A stretch of DNA of 64,000 bases. Source: Clostridia bacterium. GTDB lineage: Bacteria; Bacillota; Clostridia; Oscillospirales; Acutalibacteraceae. Position 1 is the stretch's first letter; every line of letters starts with the position of its first letter. The stretch spans positions 1 to 64,000 of the forward strand of contig JAFSFB010000004.1 of the NCBI GenBank assembly GCA_017435385.1. The letters are read 5' to 3'. The notes beneath the pieces are model-generated. The model was given only the letters and a program-made list of their open reading frames with translations, made no database searches and had not been told where the DNA came from. Below are positions 1-8,805 of this stretch, piece by piece. The position numbers and the translations under genes were made by a program.

Positions 1-288
1 CATCCGAACAATGTGGGAAGGTGCGGTCATATCTGTAATGCAAGCTATGCACTCATTTCGCGTTGCAGAGGATTACATATAGGAGAAAAACTGGTGTTGG
101 ATTGTATTGAGCAAGGACGCAAACACGGTTTTTCTGTTTTGCAATTCAACGCAGTTGTTGCGACAAATACACATGCCAGACATTTATATGAGCGTCTCGG
201 ATTTACTCAATTAGGGACAATACCAAAAGGCTTTCGTATGAAAGACGGATATTATGAAGATATTTGTCCTTATTATCGAGTTTTATAA
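1..288 (+). CDS. GNAT family N-acetyltransferase, C-terminal part
   Basis: The reading frame is open from base 1, so the N-terminus lies outside the window and about 95 residues are visible. They form the second half of a GNAT fold. An acetyl-CoA pyrophosphate-binding loop of the R-x-x-G-x-G/A type is seen as RGLHIGEKL, followed by the helix LDCIEQGRKHGF, then the strand and turn with NTHARHLYERLGF, the typical N-x-x-A-x-x-L-Y-x-x-x-G-F signature. It should transfer an acetyl group from acetyl-CoA to an amine; the substrate cannot be told. A rho-independent terminator follows 30 bases downstream, so it ends its transcription unit. Confidence 0.85.
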   Translation, partial: HPNNVGRCGHICNASYALISRCRGLHIGEKLVLDCIEQGRKHGFSVLQFNAVVATNTHARHLYERLGFTQLGTIPKGFRMKDGYYEDICPYYRVL

Positions 289-315
289 ATTCCAATTTGT
301 TAAACTGAAACTTCA

Positions 316-347
316 AAAGCAACAGCCCGAAAGCTGTTGCTTTTTTT
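316..347 (+). terminator. Rho-independent terminator after the acetyltransferase
   Basis: A 9-bp perfect stem AGCAACAGC/GCTGTTGCT with a short loop is followed directly by seven T residues. Confidence 0.85.
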
Positions 348-401
348 CGTGCGGGTGGTATAATGTGTTCGATAAATCAGATTTCAGGAGGGTTTATTTT
401 T

Positions 402-3041
402 ATGAAGAAAACCTTGAAAGCAAAAATATCCGAAGCAATTTGTCTTGTTTTGGGCATAGCTTTTGCAATCGTCGGATTGTATTATTTCCATATGCAGTAT
501 CTCTGCTTTGAATATACACCGCTTCAGTTTATTCTCGGCTTTGTTGTCTGCCTTGGCGGAGCATTGCTTTCGATACCGCTGAGCAAAAAAACGGATAAAA
601 AGAAAAAAGTATTGAATGCAGTCCTGACGGCTTTGGTCTTTGCGCTTGTCCTTATCGGACTTATGTTTTTGATAAATGCCATAATCGGCAGCGGTGAGCT
701 TGAGCTGGCGGCAATGGTTATCCCCGTGTATCTCACATTCATTATCACATCTGTTATGGCTTTGCTTTGTGTTTTCAGAATATTCAGCAACAAGATTTTA
801 AAAGCGATTCTTTCCGTACTTATTGTTATAGGATTTCTCTTCGGAAGTTATTCATATATCAAATCACAGCTTTATGTTTTGCTTTACGAAGATTACACTG
901 CGCCTGCGCCTGCTATATCAACAGTATCAAAAGAAAAGAATGATGATAAAATGATTATCGGTGATTTTTATGTCAGCACAAACGGCAATGATGAAAACAG
1001 CGGAACAAAAGATTCGCCGTTTCTGACAATTGAAAAAGCGGTTGAAGCTGTAAGAAACACAGATAAATCAGGCAAAAACGGAATAACCGTCTGCATCGAA
1101 GCGGGTGAATACCGTGTGTCATCTCTTAACTTTACCAAAGAGGATTCAGGCACAGAGGAATGCCCCGTAACATACTGCTCTTATAACGGTGAGGTTGTTA
1201 TCAACGGCGGTATAACACTTGATTCAGCTGATTTTAAAAATGTAAAAAGTTATCCCGAAATCGCAGAAAGACTCTCTGCAGATGCTCAGAAAAATGTTAC
1301 GGTTGTTGACCTGACAAAAGAGCCGTATTCTCTCACAAGCGATGATTGGGGTAAGATTTATGCAATCGGCTCTTACCATACGGCAGATAACTATGACGGC
1401 GATTACACAGGACCTCTTTATTGCGAGCTTTTCGTGGATGACATAAGACAAACCGTTGCAAGATATCCCGATAATGAATATCTTTATACCGAAGAGGTTG
1501 TAAAAACAGGTTTGGGCAAGGAATCCGACGGTTCGCTTACAGAGGTTAAAGATTGGGATAAAATCCGCAACCCCGAACCGGATATTTACAAAGTTGATCC
1601 TGAACTTGCAAAGAAAATTTCAGGTTGGAAACACCTTGAGGATGTGTGGATGTTCGGCTATTGGAAATATGATTGGGCGGATGCTTCAACTCCCGTAGGA
1701 AGTTTTGATAAAGACACCCGCGAACTTTCTCCAAGGTTTGTCAGTCTTTACGGAACAAAAACCGATGCACCGTACTATTTTTTCAATGTTCTTGAAGAAC
1801 TTACAACAGAGGGCGAATGGTATCTCGACAGAGAAAACGGATTGCTTTGTATGTGGGAACCTGAAAACAAGGATAATGCAGAAATTATTCTTTCCCTCTC
1901 ACTCAATCCCGTAATAAATTCCGAAGCTGATTACATCACCTTTGACGGATTAACCGTAAAAGGAACACGAAGTGACGGCGTAGTTATAACGGGCAATAAT
2001 AATACCGTTCAGAACTGTCTTATCAAAAATGTTGCAGGCAATGCTCTTGCTATGAACGGAAGCAACAATCTTGCATATAACAACGAAATCACCCGTACAG
2101 GTAAGGGCGGAATTATTATTTCCGGCGGTGATACAGAAACTCTTACTCCCGGCAACAGCAAGGCTGACAACAATTACATCCACGATTGGTCGGAAATTTA
2201 TCAGACCTATCAGCCTGCCGTTACTCTTGAAGGTGTTGGAAATATCTGTTCTCACAACGAAATGGCAAATTCTCCTCACGAAGCAATTACTTACAAAGGC
2301 AACAATCACATTATTGAATATAATCTTATCCATGATGTGTGCCTTCTTTCGGATGATGCGGGTGCAATTTATTCGGGAAGAAGCTGGGTGTGGTACGGCA
2401 ATGTTGTAAGATACAACTGTATCTATAACGTCGGTTCGGAAAATCACAGACCCGACGGTATTTATCTTGATGATGCGGTTTCAGGTCATCAGATTTACGG
2501 CAACCTTCTTATCAATATTCCGAGCAATTCAATTCACGTCGGCGGCGGCAGAGACAATGTCATAACCAATAATATCATCGTAAATCCGGGCAACAACGCC
2601 CTGAGATTTGATGACAGAGCAAGAGAAGGTGCCCTTGAAAACGGATGGTTTACTCACGCTCACGTTGGCAGCGGCGATATGTGGGAAGCACTGTATAATT
2701 CACCCTGGCAGAGTGAAACCTGGCAAAATGCATTCCCCGAATACAAGAACTGCACAGACGATATTTCAAAATCGGATTCACCCGATTATATTCCCAACCC
2801 TGCAAGCACATTTAAAAATAACATTATCATCAATAAAGATATGGGCTACGGCGAAGTTTACAGCTCCGTCTGGACTTTCAGCGATATAAGCGAAAATGCA
2901 ATATATAGTGTAGGCAAATGCGATGAAATCTTTGTCGATATCGATAACGGAGATTATAATATCAAAGATATTGATGAAATCAGAAAAGTCGCTCCTGATT
3001 TTAAAGAAATTCCTCTTGAAATGATAGGTAGGGTAAACTAA
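402..3041 (+). CDS. Membrane-anchored right-handed parallel beta-helix protein
   Basis: The frame opens at 363, but the ATG at 402 has an AGGAGG site 9 bases upstream and begins a hydrophobic N-terminus, so it is taken as the start (879 aa). Residues 1-165 hold about five membrane segments. A short acidic linker leads to an extracytoplasmic domain that begins FYVSTNGNDENSGT, the motif opening many DUF1565/beta-helix carbohydrate-active proteins (polysaccharide lyases, GH120-like xylosidases). Asn-rich rungs follow from about residue 510 (for example NNTVQNCLIKN). The fold suggests binding or cleavage of a polysaccharide outside the membrane. No catalytic residues can be assigned. A multi-pass rather than signal-peptide N-terminus is unusual for this fold. 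Confidence 0.75.
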   Translation: MKKTLKAKISEAICLVLGIAFAIVGLYYFHMQYLCFEYTPLQFILGFVVCLGGALLSIPLSKKTDKKKKVLNAVLTALVFALVLIGLMFLINAIIGSGELELAAMVIPVYLTFIITSVMALLCVFRIFSNKILKAILSVLIVIGFLFGSYSYIKSQLYVLLYEDYTAPAPAISTVSKEKNDDKMIIGDFYVSTNGNDENSGTKDSPFLTIEKAVEAVRNTDKSGKNGITVCIEAGEYRVSSLNFTKEDSGTEECPVTYCSYNGEVVINGGITLDSADFKNVKSYPEIAERLSADAQKNVTVVDLTKEPYSLTSDDWGKIYAIGSYHTADNYDGDYTGPLYCELFVDDIRQTVARYPDNEYLYTEEVVKTGLGKESDGSLTEVKDWDKIRNPEPDIYKVDPELAKKISGWKHLEDVWMFGYWKYDWADASTPVGSFDKDTRELSPRFVSLYGTKTDAPYYFFNVLEELTTEGEWYLDRENGLLCMWEPENKDNAEIILSLSLNPVINSEADYITFDGLTVKGTRSDGVVITGNNNTVQNCLIKNVAGNALAMNGSNNLAYNNEITRTGKGGIIISGGDTETLTPGNSKADNNYIHDWSEIYQTYQPAVTLEGVGNICSHNEMANSPHEAITYKGNNHIIEYNLIHDVCLLSDDAGAIYSGRSWVWYGNVVRYNCIYNVGSENHRPDGIYLDDAVSGHQIYGNLLINIPSNSIHVGGGRDNVITNNIIVNPGNNALRFDDRAREGALENGWFTHAHVGSGDMWEALYNSPWQSETWQNAFPEYKNCTDDISKSDSPDYIPNPASTFKNNIIINKDMGYGEVYSSVWTFSDISENAIYSVGKCDEIFVDIDNGDYNIKDIDEIRKVAPDFKEIPLEMIGRVN

Positions 3042-3100
3042 CAAATTCCAATTTGACGGGCACAATTTTTTTCAATCACACAAATATTCAGAAATAAACA

Positions 3101-3148
3101 AGGACATTACCCGACCGTGAAAACGGCTCTGAGTAATGTCCTGTTTTT
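3101..3148 (+). terminator. Rho-independent terminator after the beta-helix gene
   Basis: Outer stem AGGACATTAC/GTAATGTCCT encloses a smaller CCGT/ACGG hairpin and is followed by five T residues. Confidence 0.75.
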
Positions 3149-3447
3149 GTTCGCAAAACCGCTTGTAACAAGGCAAAAAAAGCCTGTTTTTTCAAGAATA
3201 ATGTCCAAATAATGTCCATGGGGTAAAAATAACGGAAATGAAAAAAGCTGAAACCGTTGTATATCAACGATTTCAGCCTTTTAAGATGGTTCGGATTGCG
3301 ATAGTTCTTAATCCCGATAAGGGGCTTGACGATCTTTTTTGAAAGAACCGCATTTTTGCTTCAACATACATGATTTTGACTGCGATAATTATATCATCAG
3401 CTACAATTTACGATTTTAATAGAGTTGGAGGCAGAAATGATTATTTA
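3149..3447. other. Non-coding stretch with possible integration-site relics
   Basis: No convincing gene is present. The stretch has two direct copies of AATAATGTCCA around 3200-3221 and a nested inverted repeat at 3241-3281. On the minus strand that repeat contains CGTTGATATAC, a string also found near the right end of the tRNA-Leu island (36981-36991). It may be the remains of an element boundary; this is inference only. Confidence 0.3.
3241..3281 (-). terminator. Terminator-like nested hairpin
   Basis: Read on the minus strand, GCTGAAA and TTTCAGC arms enclose a second GTTG/CAAC stem and are followed by a run of six T. No gene that it would terminate is visible just upstream on that strand. 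Confidence 0.5.
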
Positions 3448-4872
3448 TTAAAAGTTCCCGTAAATAAATGCCGTATTACCGATATATGCAAACAAAACGG
3501 TTATTCCTGCAAAAATAAAAAACAAAGTCAGACCTGAAATTTTTGTTAAATCAAGAGTTATGTATTCTGCAGAGATTTTTCCGCCATTATCATTTTTCTT
3601 TAAAAATGCAAAAATAATTTCAGCAAGTGCAAATATGACAGCCACAAAGCTCCAGGTATAAATTTGTCGTATACCCTCGTGCTGAGTCAAGCCTATAAAC
3701 ATATCTGCAGCGTTTGCAAACGACTCTGCACGGAAGAAAACCCAAGTGATTGTTGCAAAACAAAAACATAAAACACACGAAATTGTTTTTGTAACAGGCG
3801 ATTCTGTTTTCTTTTTATTTAAGCTACGGAATAATTTATGGATAATCAGACCCAAACCGTTTATTCCGCCCCATACTATAAAAGTGAAGTTTGCTCCGTG
3901 CCATAAACCGCCTATAAGCATCGTAAGAAGTAAATTAATATATGTTCTGAGTTTGCCCTTTCGATTTCCGCCGAGCGAAATATACAAGTATTCCTGAAGC
4001 CATTGAGAAAGACTGATATGCCAACGTTTCCAGAATTCTGTGGGATTAAGCGATGCATAGGGCAAATTAAAGTTTTTGTCAAAATTAAAGCCCAGAATTT
4101 TGGAGAAACCTATGGCGATGTCTGAATATCCCGAAAAGTCAAAATATATCTGCAAGGAATACGATATCATTGCTAACAGAACCGTTACTGAATCAAATGC
4201 CTTGGGTGCACCGAAAACATCATTGACAAAAACAGAAAGATTATCGGCGAGAACCATTTTTTTGAACATTCCCAAAAGCACAATCTGTATTCCTGCCTCA
4301 AGATTTTTAAGGGATACACAATGCTCTTTATCGAGTTGATTAAAGAATTTTTCAGGTCTGACAATAGGTCCCGAAACAAGCTTTGTGAAAAACGAAATAT
4401 AAAGAGCTACATCTGAAAAACTTTTGTTGGCAGGGTATTTTTTCCTGTAAACATCAACGAGATAACCGATTGCCGAGAAGGAATAGAATGAAATCCCAAG
4501 AGGAGCAACAAGGTTAATTGTTACAAAATCCTTTCCTAATAAGGTTCCGATTGATTGTGAGAAAAAATTAAAATATTTAAAGAAACCGAGTTGAGCTATA
4601 ATAACAGACACGCCTAAAAACATCAACAGCCTGCGGATTTTGATGCTTTCATTCATTTTTAATGCAGCAAAATAAACTATAGCGGTAACGATAGCCAAGC
4701 TTATACAAAATCTCCAGTCAACAATTGCTGTTAAAGCGTAACTTGAGAGAAGGAGTATTGTTTTATTCATGGCAGTAAAACTTTTTTTGCTTGAAAAAGC
4801 CAGTTTCAGAAGCCACAATACAACATATACAACGGCAAAGAAAATAAAAAATCTATACTCAGTAAATGACAT
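3448..4872 (-). CDS. MBOAT family O-acyltransferase (AlgI/DltB type)
   Basis: The start ATG at 4872 has GGAGGG 7 bases upstream and overlaps the stop of the upstream gene by one base (TAATG); a more distal in-frame start is less likely. The 474-aa protein has about ten membrane segments and the MBOAT signature: FWKRWHISLSQWLQEYLY followed about 35 residues later by GGLWHGANFTFIVWG, which holds the catalytic histidine. AlgI-type enzymes move an acyl group (often acetyl) across the membrane to an extracellular polymer, working with an SGNH-fold partner, which is exactly the upstream gene. The polymer acylated here is unknown. Confidence 0.9.
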   Translation of the reverse strand: MSFTEYRFFIFFAVVYVVLWLLKLAFSSKKSFTAMNKTILLLSSYALTAIVDWRFCISLAIVTAIVYFAALKMNESIKIRRLLMFLGVSVIIAQLGFFKYFNFFSQSIGTLLGKDFVTINLVAPLGISFYSFSAIGYLVDVYRKKYPANKSFSDVALYISFFTKLVSGPIVRPEKFFNQLDKEHCVSLKNLEAGIQIVLLGMFKKMVLADNLSVFVNDVFGAPKAFDSVTVLLAMISYSLQIYFDFSGYSDIAIGFSKILGFNFDKNFNLPYASLNPTEFWKRWHISLSQWLQEYLYISLGGNRKGKLRTYINLLLTMLIGGLWHGANFTFIVWGGINGLGLIIHKLFRSLNKKKTESPVTKTISCVLCFCFATITWVFFRAESFANAADMFIGLTQHEGIRQIYTWSFVAVIFALAEIIFAFLKKNDNGGKISAEYITLDLTKISGLTLFFIFAGITVLFAYIGNTAFIYGNF

Positions 4873-5906
4873 TATTTTCCCTCCGATCTGCATATTTTTT
4901 CGGCTATTGTCTTTGCGACAGTTCTGTGTCCGTATTTATTGAGATGACCGACGCCGACAGCAGTGTTCGGAAATCCGTGAGCCAACTTTTTTTCTTCACT
5001 ATACATTTCGGCAAAAGGCTCTGACATGTCAATAAAAATTATGCCTAACGATTCACAGGTTTCTTTGTAAACTTCAAGGAACTTGTCGTTGGTCCGGAAA
5101 ACAAGAGAGCCGTCTTTTGAAAGCGTTTCGTTTGGTGCATAAACAATAACAGGAGTAACCCTGCTGTTTTCGGACTCGGAAGCAATAATGGAGAGAAAAT
5201 CAAAAAGAGTTTTTTTGTACTCGTCCCCGACAACAATATTTTCGATATTTGGTGAATCTGAAAAAGATTCCGAACTTGTTTTAGTGTTCAACCAGTTGTC
5301 AATTTGATTGTAAACAGGCTTGAATGCGGGGATTTTTTGAAGATAAAACAAAACTCCGCTGTCATAAGATTTTATTGCGGAAGACTCTCCTGATAAGACT
5401 TTTTTCATTTGAAAACTGTCAAGTTGGATTGTGTTTGTTTCTATTATGACATATTTTTGAGGTTTATATTTGTTCAAAGCGTTATCGAGATTATCGGCTA
5501 CACGATAAATTGTATGTCCCGATATTCCGATGTTATATGTGTAATATTCAGGAAGCAATTCATTAAGAATAAAAGAACAGTTTTCGTTTTGGTTTACCTG
5601 ATATGCTTCCATATGAGAGCTGCCCATAAGAAGAATATCAATTTTGTCATTACGGATTTCAGCATTATTGAAACCGTTTTTATCCATTTTGATAAAGGAA
5701 AAGCCCTCTTTCATATTGTTCATTCGCTGATAGGGCAGCCAGGTGTAGTCAGTTGCTTTGGTTGTGTTTGTGGTATGAATTCCTGTATAGCTGTAAAAGA
5801 AAGCAACAACAGACAAAACCGCAAGCGAAACTATACCTGCAGCCAAAACTTTTAAGAACCATATTAATGTTGTTTTGAACGAACTGTCTTTCAAATTCAG
5901 CTTCAT
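4872..5906 (-). CDS. SGNH-hydrolase-like membrane protein, partner of the MBOAT acyltransferase
   Basis: Start is the ATG at 5906, preceded by AAAGGTG. One N-terminal membrane segment (about residues 14-40) is followed by an extracytoplasmic domain of the SGNH type: block I as LLMGSSHMEAY with the nucleophile serine, an oxyanion-like IGISGHT, and the C-terminal D/H block as GHLNKYGHRTVA. The layout matches DltD/AlgJ/AlgX-like partners that complete O-acylation of cell-surface glycans. Translational overlap with the MBOAT gene supports a two-protein machine. The exact family (DltD-like or AlgX-like) cannot be settled by eye. Confidence 0.8.
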   Translation of the reverse strand: MKLNLKDSSFKTTLIWFLKVLAAGIVSLAVLSVVAFFYSYTGIHTTNTTKATDYTWLPYQRMNNMKEGFSFIKMDKNGFNNAEIRNDKIDILLMGSSHMEAYQVNQNENCSFILNELLPEYYTYNIGISGHTIYRVADNLDNALNKYKPQKYVIIETNTIQLDSFQMKKVLSGESSAIKSYDSGVLFYLQKIPAFKPVYNQIDNWLNTKTSSESFSDSPNIENIVVGDEYKKTLFDFLSIIASESENSRVTPVIVYAPNETLSKDGSLVFRTNDKFLEVYKETCESLGIIFIDMSEPFAEMYSEEKKLAHGFPNTAVGVGHLNKYGHRTVAKTIAEKICRSEGK

Positions 5907-5923
5907 AAAATCACCTTTATAAA

Positions 5924-5958
5924 ACAAAAACCACCGAAACTGTTGTTTCGATGGTTTA
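5924..5958 (-). terminator. Rho-independent terminator of tRNA-Pro
   Basis: On the minus strand, immediately after the tRNA CCA end, an 11-bp stem (ACCATCGAAAC with one G-T pair) is followed by a T-rich tract. It lies between the tRNA and the SGNH gene. Confidence 0.8.
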
Positions 5959-5961
5959 AGA

Positions 5962-6037
5962 TGGTCCGAGTGGCGAGACTTGAACTCACGGCCTCTTGAC
6001 CCCCAGTCAAGCGCGCTCCCAACTGCGCCACACCCGG
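5962..6037 (-). tRNA. tRNA-Pro (anticodon GGG)
   Basis: A 76-nt cloverleaf including an encoded CCA. Acceptor arm CCGGGTG pairs with CACTCGG with one G-T pair. T8 and the D-arm GCGC..GCGC are present. The anticodon stem CTTGA/TCAAG closes the loop CTGGGGG, giving anticodon GGG. The T-arm GTGAG/CTCGC surrounds TTCAAGT. It reads CCC/CCU proline codons. Confidence 0.95.
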
Positions 6038-6172
6038 ATATTCGGTTTTGTTGAGGTTTCGTGACTCAACGAATGCTATTATAACACAGAAACATGAAAT
6101 GTCAAGCATAATTTTAAAAAAATTGCAAAAACTTTTTGCTTTTTGTTTGCTGCCGTAAAGTTTATAATTCAA

Positions 6173-6220
6173 CAAAAAAACGGGCTCTTTGTGTCCTGAA
6201 CGGTACGGAAGAGCCCCGTT
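6173..6220 (-). terminator. Rho-independent terminator after the lipoprotein gene
   Basis: On the minus strand GGGGCTCTT pairs with AAGAGCCCG (one bulge) and is followed by seven T. It ends the nnr-lipoprotein transcription unit. Confidence 0.8.
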
Positions 6221-6230
6221 TGATTTTCTG

Positions 6231-6749
6231 TTACAGCTTTTTGAATTTTTTGAAAACAACATGCAGCTGGGCACCCTCGACGGAAAGGTCGAGCCAAGCG
6301 GATGTTTCCGCATCCTGAGTGAGAATAAAAACACCTCTGTCCGTGCTTCCCTGATAGCTTATGATGCCGTCCTTTTCGCTTTTTTTCAGCTCAACGCCTG
6401 CGTTGGCGTACGCCAATGCCTGAGCCGCAACCTTAACCAGCTCTGCCTGAGGGAAACGGTCTGTTTCAACGGAAAAGCTGATGCCGTCATATGCTGCCGT
6501 GCATTCTCCGTTTTTGCAGACGATTTCGAGAGGGGAGAATATTTCGGGAGTCAGGATATTGATCCGGATTTCGTTTTCAGCCGTGCAGACCATCTGCGCC
6601 GTCATATACAGCTCGCCGTATGTTATCTCTGCATCCGCCGAAAATGCTTTCGGTTTTTCGGGAACTGCCGTTGTTTCGCTGCCTTGCTTTTCACATCCTG
6701 CCGCAAACATCATCATGAAAGCGGTCAAAAGTGACAAGGCTCTTTTCAA
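6231..6749 (-). CDS. Small lipoprotein of unknown function
   Basis: The 172-aa product has a lipoprotein signal peptide: positively charged MKR, hydrophobic stretch, lipobox FAAGC with Cys19. The mature part is about 150 residues, beta-rich, without recognised motifs; it loosely recalls small outer-surface lipid- or cargo-binding lipoproteins. It starts 11 bases after the NAD(P)HX repair gene stop, so the two are probably co-transcribed, though no functional link is obvious. Confidence 0.75.
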   Translation of the reverse strand: MKRALSLLTAFMMMFAAGCEKQGSETTAVPEKPKAFSADAEITYGELYMTAQMVCTAENEIRINILTPEIFSPLEIVCKNGECTAAYDGISFSVETDRFPQAELVKVAAQALAYANAGVELKKSEKDGIISYQGSTDRGVFILTQDAETSAWLDLSVEGAQLHVVFKKFKKL

Positions 6750-6760
6750 ATTATCACCCT

Positions 6761-8308
6761 TTATTCAAATTTTGAAAAAAACTCGGGCAGATATCTGAGA
6801 ATATCGCTCGGAAGCATACCTCTCATCGATGTTTTTTCCGCAACCTCGTCGGCGGCAAGTCCGTGAAGATAAACTGCGCAGACCGCTGCTTCAAACGGCT
6901 TCATGCCCTGTGCGAGCAGAGAAACGACCATTCCCGAGAGAAGGTCACCGCTTCCGCCTCGTGCAAGACCTGCGTTACCTGTTGTGTTGATACAGATCTC
7001 GTTTTCTCCCGTACCGCAGACAACGGTGTTTGCACCTTTGAGAACTACCGTTACGCCGTAGGTGTGAGCGAATTCATACGCAACGGAAACGGGGTCGGCT
7101 ATGATTTCGGCGATGCTTTTTCCGCAGAGTCTGCTCATTTCTCCCGGATGAGGAGTCAGAATCACGGGTGCCTTAGTTTCTTTCAATATATCTATATTAG
7201 TGCTCAGCGCATTTATGCCGTCTGCATCAATAATCATCGGAGTTTTTATTTCTTTGATTGCAGAGTGGACAAGCCTCGAGGTGTCCTTATTGAAGCCGAG
7301 ACCGCAGCCGATAAGAACGGCGGTTGAGTTTTTGGCGTTTTCGGTTATGCCCGAAAGTGCGGAAAAGGCAAAGGTTCCTTCAAGGTTTGAGTCGAGGGGA
7401 AGGAAAAGAGTTTCGGTCAGCTTCGGAGCGACAGCCGAATACGCCGCCTGAGGAAATGCAAGGGTGACGAGTCCTGCACCCGTTCGCAGCGCACCCTCTG
7501 CCGCAAGCACAGCCGCCCCCGTCATCCGCATGCTTCCGCATACACAGAGAGCTCTGCCGTAGGTTCCTTTGTTGGAAACGGGCTTGCGTCTGGGAAGCAT
7601 TTTTCTGACTTCCCTTGAGCCGAGAGTGAAGCAGACAACGCTGTCAAGACTTGTGAAGTCCTCGTCAGTTATACCGATGTCTGCAACAACGGTTTTTCCG
7701 CAGCAGGAGTTGCAGGGCTTGAGAATATGTATGGGCTTATATGCCGATATCGCAACGGTCATGTCGGCTTTGAAAACGGTTCCGTCAAAGCTTGCCGAAT
7801 CGCAGTTTGCGCCGCTCGGAACATCAACTGCAACCGTTTTTGCTTTTGAAGCATTGACAGCCTTTGCCAGAGCGGAGAGAGGCTGGCTGAGCGATCCCGA
7901 AAAGCCCGTTCCGAAAACGGCATCGACGATTATATCCGAGCCTTCAATATATCCTTTGAGCAGGGTGAGGTTGCTGTCATACCGCAGGATGTCGATTCCC
8001 GTGCTTTCGGCAAGCGAGAACATATCCTGAGAAATGCGGTCTTTCGGCTCGCCGCATGCGAGCATCAGCGTGACCTCGCAGCCGTATTCCCACATCTTTC
8101 TTGCGATAACAAAGCCGTCGCCGCCGTTTTTGCCCTTGCCGCTGATGATCAGAACCTTTTTCGGGTTATCCCTGCTGATGCAGAAATGCTTTTTGATAAG
8201 CTGAGCGCAGGCGGTGCCTGCATTTTCCATGAGCTGAGGAAAGCTCATGCCTCTTTTTACGGCGTTGCATTCCGCCTGATACATCTGATTGCTTGTGACG
8301 ATATACAT
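6761..8308 (-). CDS. nnr: Bifunctional NAD(P)H-hydrate epimerase / ADP-dependent dehydratase
   Basis: This metabolite-repair enzyme reconverts damaged NAD(P)HX to NAD(P)H. The N-terminal half (residues 1-215) is the YjeF_N epimerase, with GKGKNGGDGFVIAR and DAVFGTGFSG. The C-terminal half (about 225-515) is the ribokinase-like dehydratase, with NKGTYGR at its start, LTPHPGEMSRL, and the nucleotide-site motif GNAGLARGGSGDLLSGM. The length of 515 aa is normal for the fused bacterial form. The start at 8308 is supported by GGGGGTAAG 5-6 bases upstream. Confidence 0.95.
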   Translation of the reverse strand: MYIVTSNQMYQAECNAVKRGMSFPQLMENAGTACAQLIKKHFCISRDNPKKVLIISGKGKNGGDGFVIARKMWEYGCEVTLMLACGEPKDRISQDMFSLAESTGIDILRYDSNLTLLKGYIEGSDIIVDAVFGTGFSGSLSQPLSALAKAVNASKAKTVAVDVPSGANCDSASFDGTVFKADMTVAISAYKPIHILKPCNSCCGKTVVADIGITDEDFTSLDSVVCFTLGSREVRKMLPRRKPVSNKGTYGRALCVCGSMRMTGAAVLAAEGALRTGAGLVTLAFPQAAYSAVAPKLTETLFLPLDSNLEGTFAFSALSGITENAKNSTAVLIGCGLGFNKDTSRLVHSAIKEIKTPMIIDADGINALSTNIDILKETKAPVILTPHPGEMSRLCGKSIAEIIADPVSVAYEFAHTYGVTVVLKGANTVVCGTGENEICINTTGNAGLARGGSGDLLSGMVVSLLAQGMKPFEAAVCAVYLHGLAADEVAEKTSMRGMLPSDILRYLPEFFSKFE

Positions 8309-8499
8309 AATCTTACCCCCAAAGCTTTGTTACACAAATATTATATCACAAAAGCGGTTTTATTCAAGAAATTTACGGATTTTGCAATTATTTTTTTGAA
8401 AAATGCTTGACATTGACGCTGGGTAAAAGCTTATTATCCGTTCGGTAGCGTGGGAGGATCGGTATGCTGCAAAATATTTCATTTTTTTTGAAATTTTAA
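8309..8499. other. Divergent intergenic region upstream of the Nfu-like gene
   Basis: Besides the promoter listed separately, there is a TTGACA at 8407 with loosely spaced -10-like sequences, and an 11-codon frame at 8464 (MLQNISFFLKF, stop) with a GGGAGG ribosome site. Both are too short to be sure; they could be a leader peptide or chance. Confidence 0.25.
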
Positions 8500-8528
8500 T
8501 TGAACTTGAAAATATATAATGTTATAAT
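8500..8528 (+). promoter_or_regulatory. Sigma-A-type promoter for the Nfu-like/GH38 run
   Basis: TTGAAC and TATAAT are separated by exactly 17 bases, 36 bases before the start codon of the Nfu-like gene. Confidence 0.7.
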
Positions 8529-8563
8529 CAAAATGGATTATTTTAAAAGGGAAACGGTTGGTT

Positions 8564-8797
8564 ATGGAAAAATATATCAATGAATATATCCGACCCCGTC
8601 TTCAGGGCGACGGCGGAGAAATAACGTTTGTTGAGGAAAAGGGCGATGAAGTGACCGTTCTTCTTCAGGGTGAATGCTCAAAATGTCTGATTCTTGACCG
8701 TTGTCTGAAATGGATAGAGGAGCGGACAGAAACCGATCTCGGCAGAAAAGTCAGGGTTATCGGAATTCGCAAAAAGCCCTATTTTCAGGATGTGTGA
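8564..8797 (+). CDS. Nfu-like (NifU C-terminal domain) protein
   Basis: The product of about 77 aa matches the NifU/Nfu Fe-S scaffold domain: IRPRLQGDGGEITFVE, a beta strand with VTVLLQGECSKCLI carrying a C-x-x-C (canonically C-x-G-C-P-x-S). Two such Cys in a dimer can hold a labile 4Fe-4S cluster. The motif departs from the usual form by C-S-K-C-L. The start could be the ATG at 8564 or a TTG at 8558; the SD-like AAAAGGG sits 12 or 6 bases away. The gene ends 8 bases before the mannosidase start. Confidence 0.7.
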   Translation: MEKYINEYIRPRLQGDGGEITFVEEKGDEVTVLLQGECSKCLILDRCLKWIEERTETDLGRKVRVIGIRKKPYFQDV

Positions 8798-8805
8798 GGT
8801 ACTTT

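Noticed and set aside
1950..2447. 165-codon minus-strand frame inside the beta-helix gene
   Set aside because: Complement of Asn-rich rungs; overlapped fully by the well-supported plus-strand gene.
3265..3330. tRNA-like string similar to the tRNA-Pro 3' flank (AAGATGGTTCGG..)
   Set aside because: Only about ten bases match; no cloverleaf can be formed.
8464..8499. 11-codon peptide MLQNISFFLKF with a good ribosome site
   Set aside because: Too short to support as a gene without conservation data; noted only in the intergenic entry.
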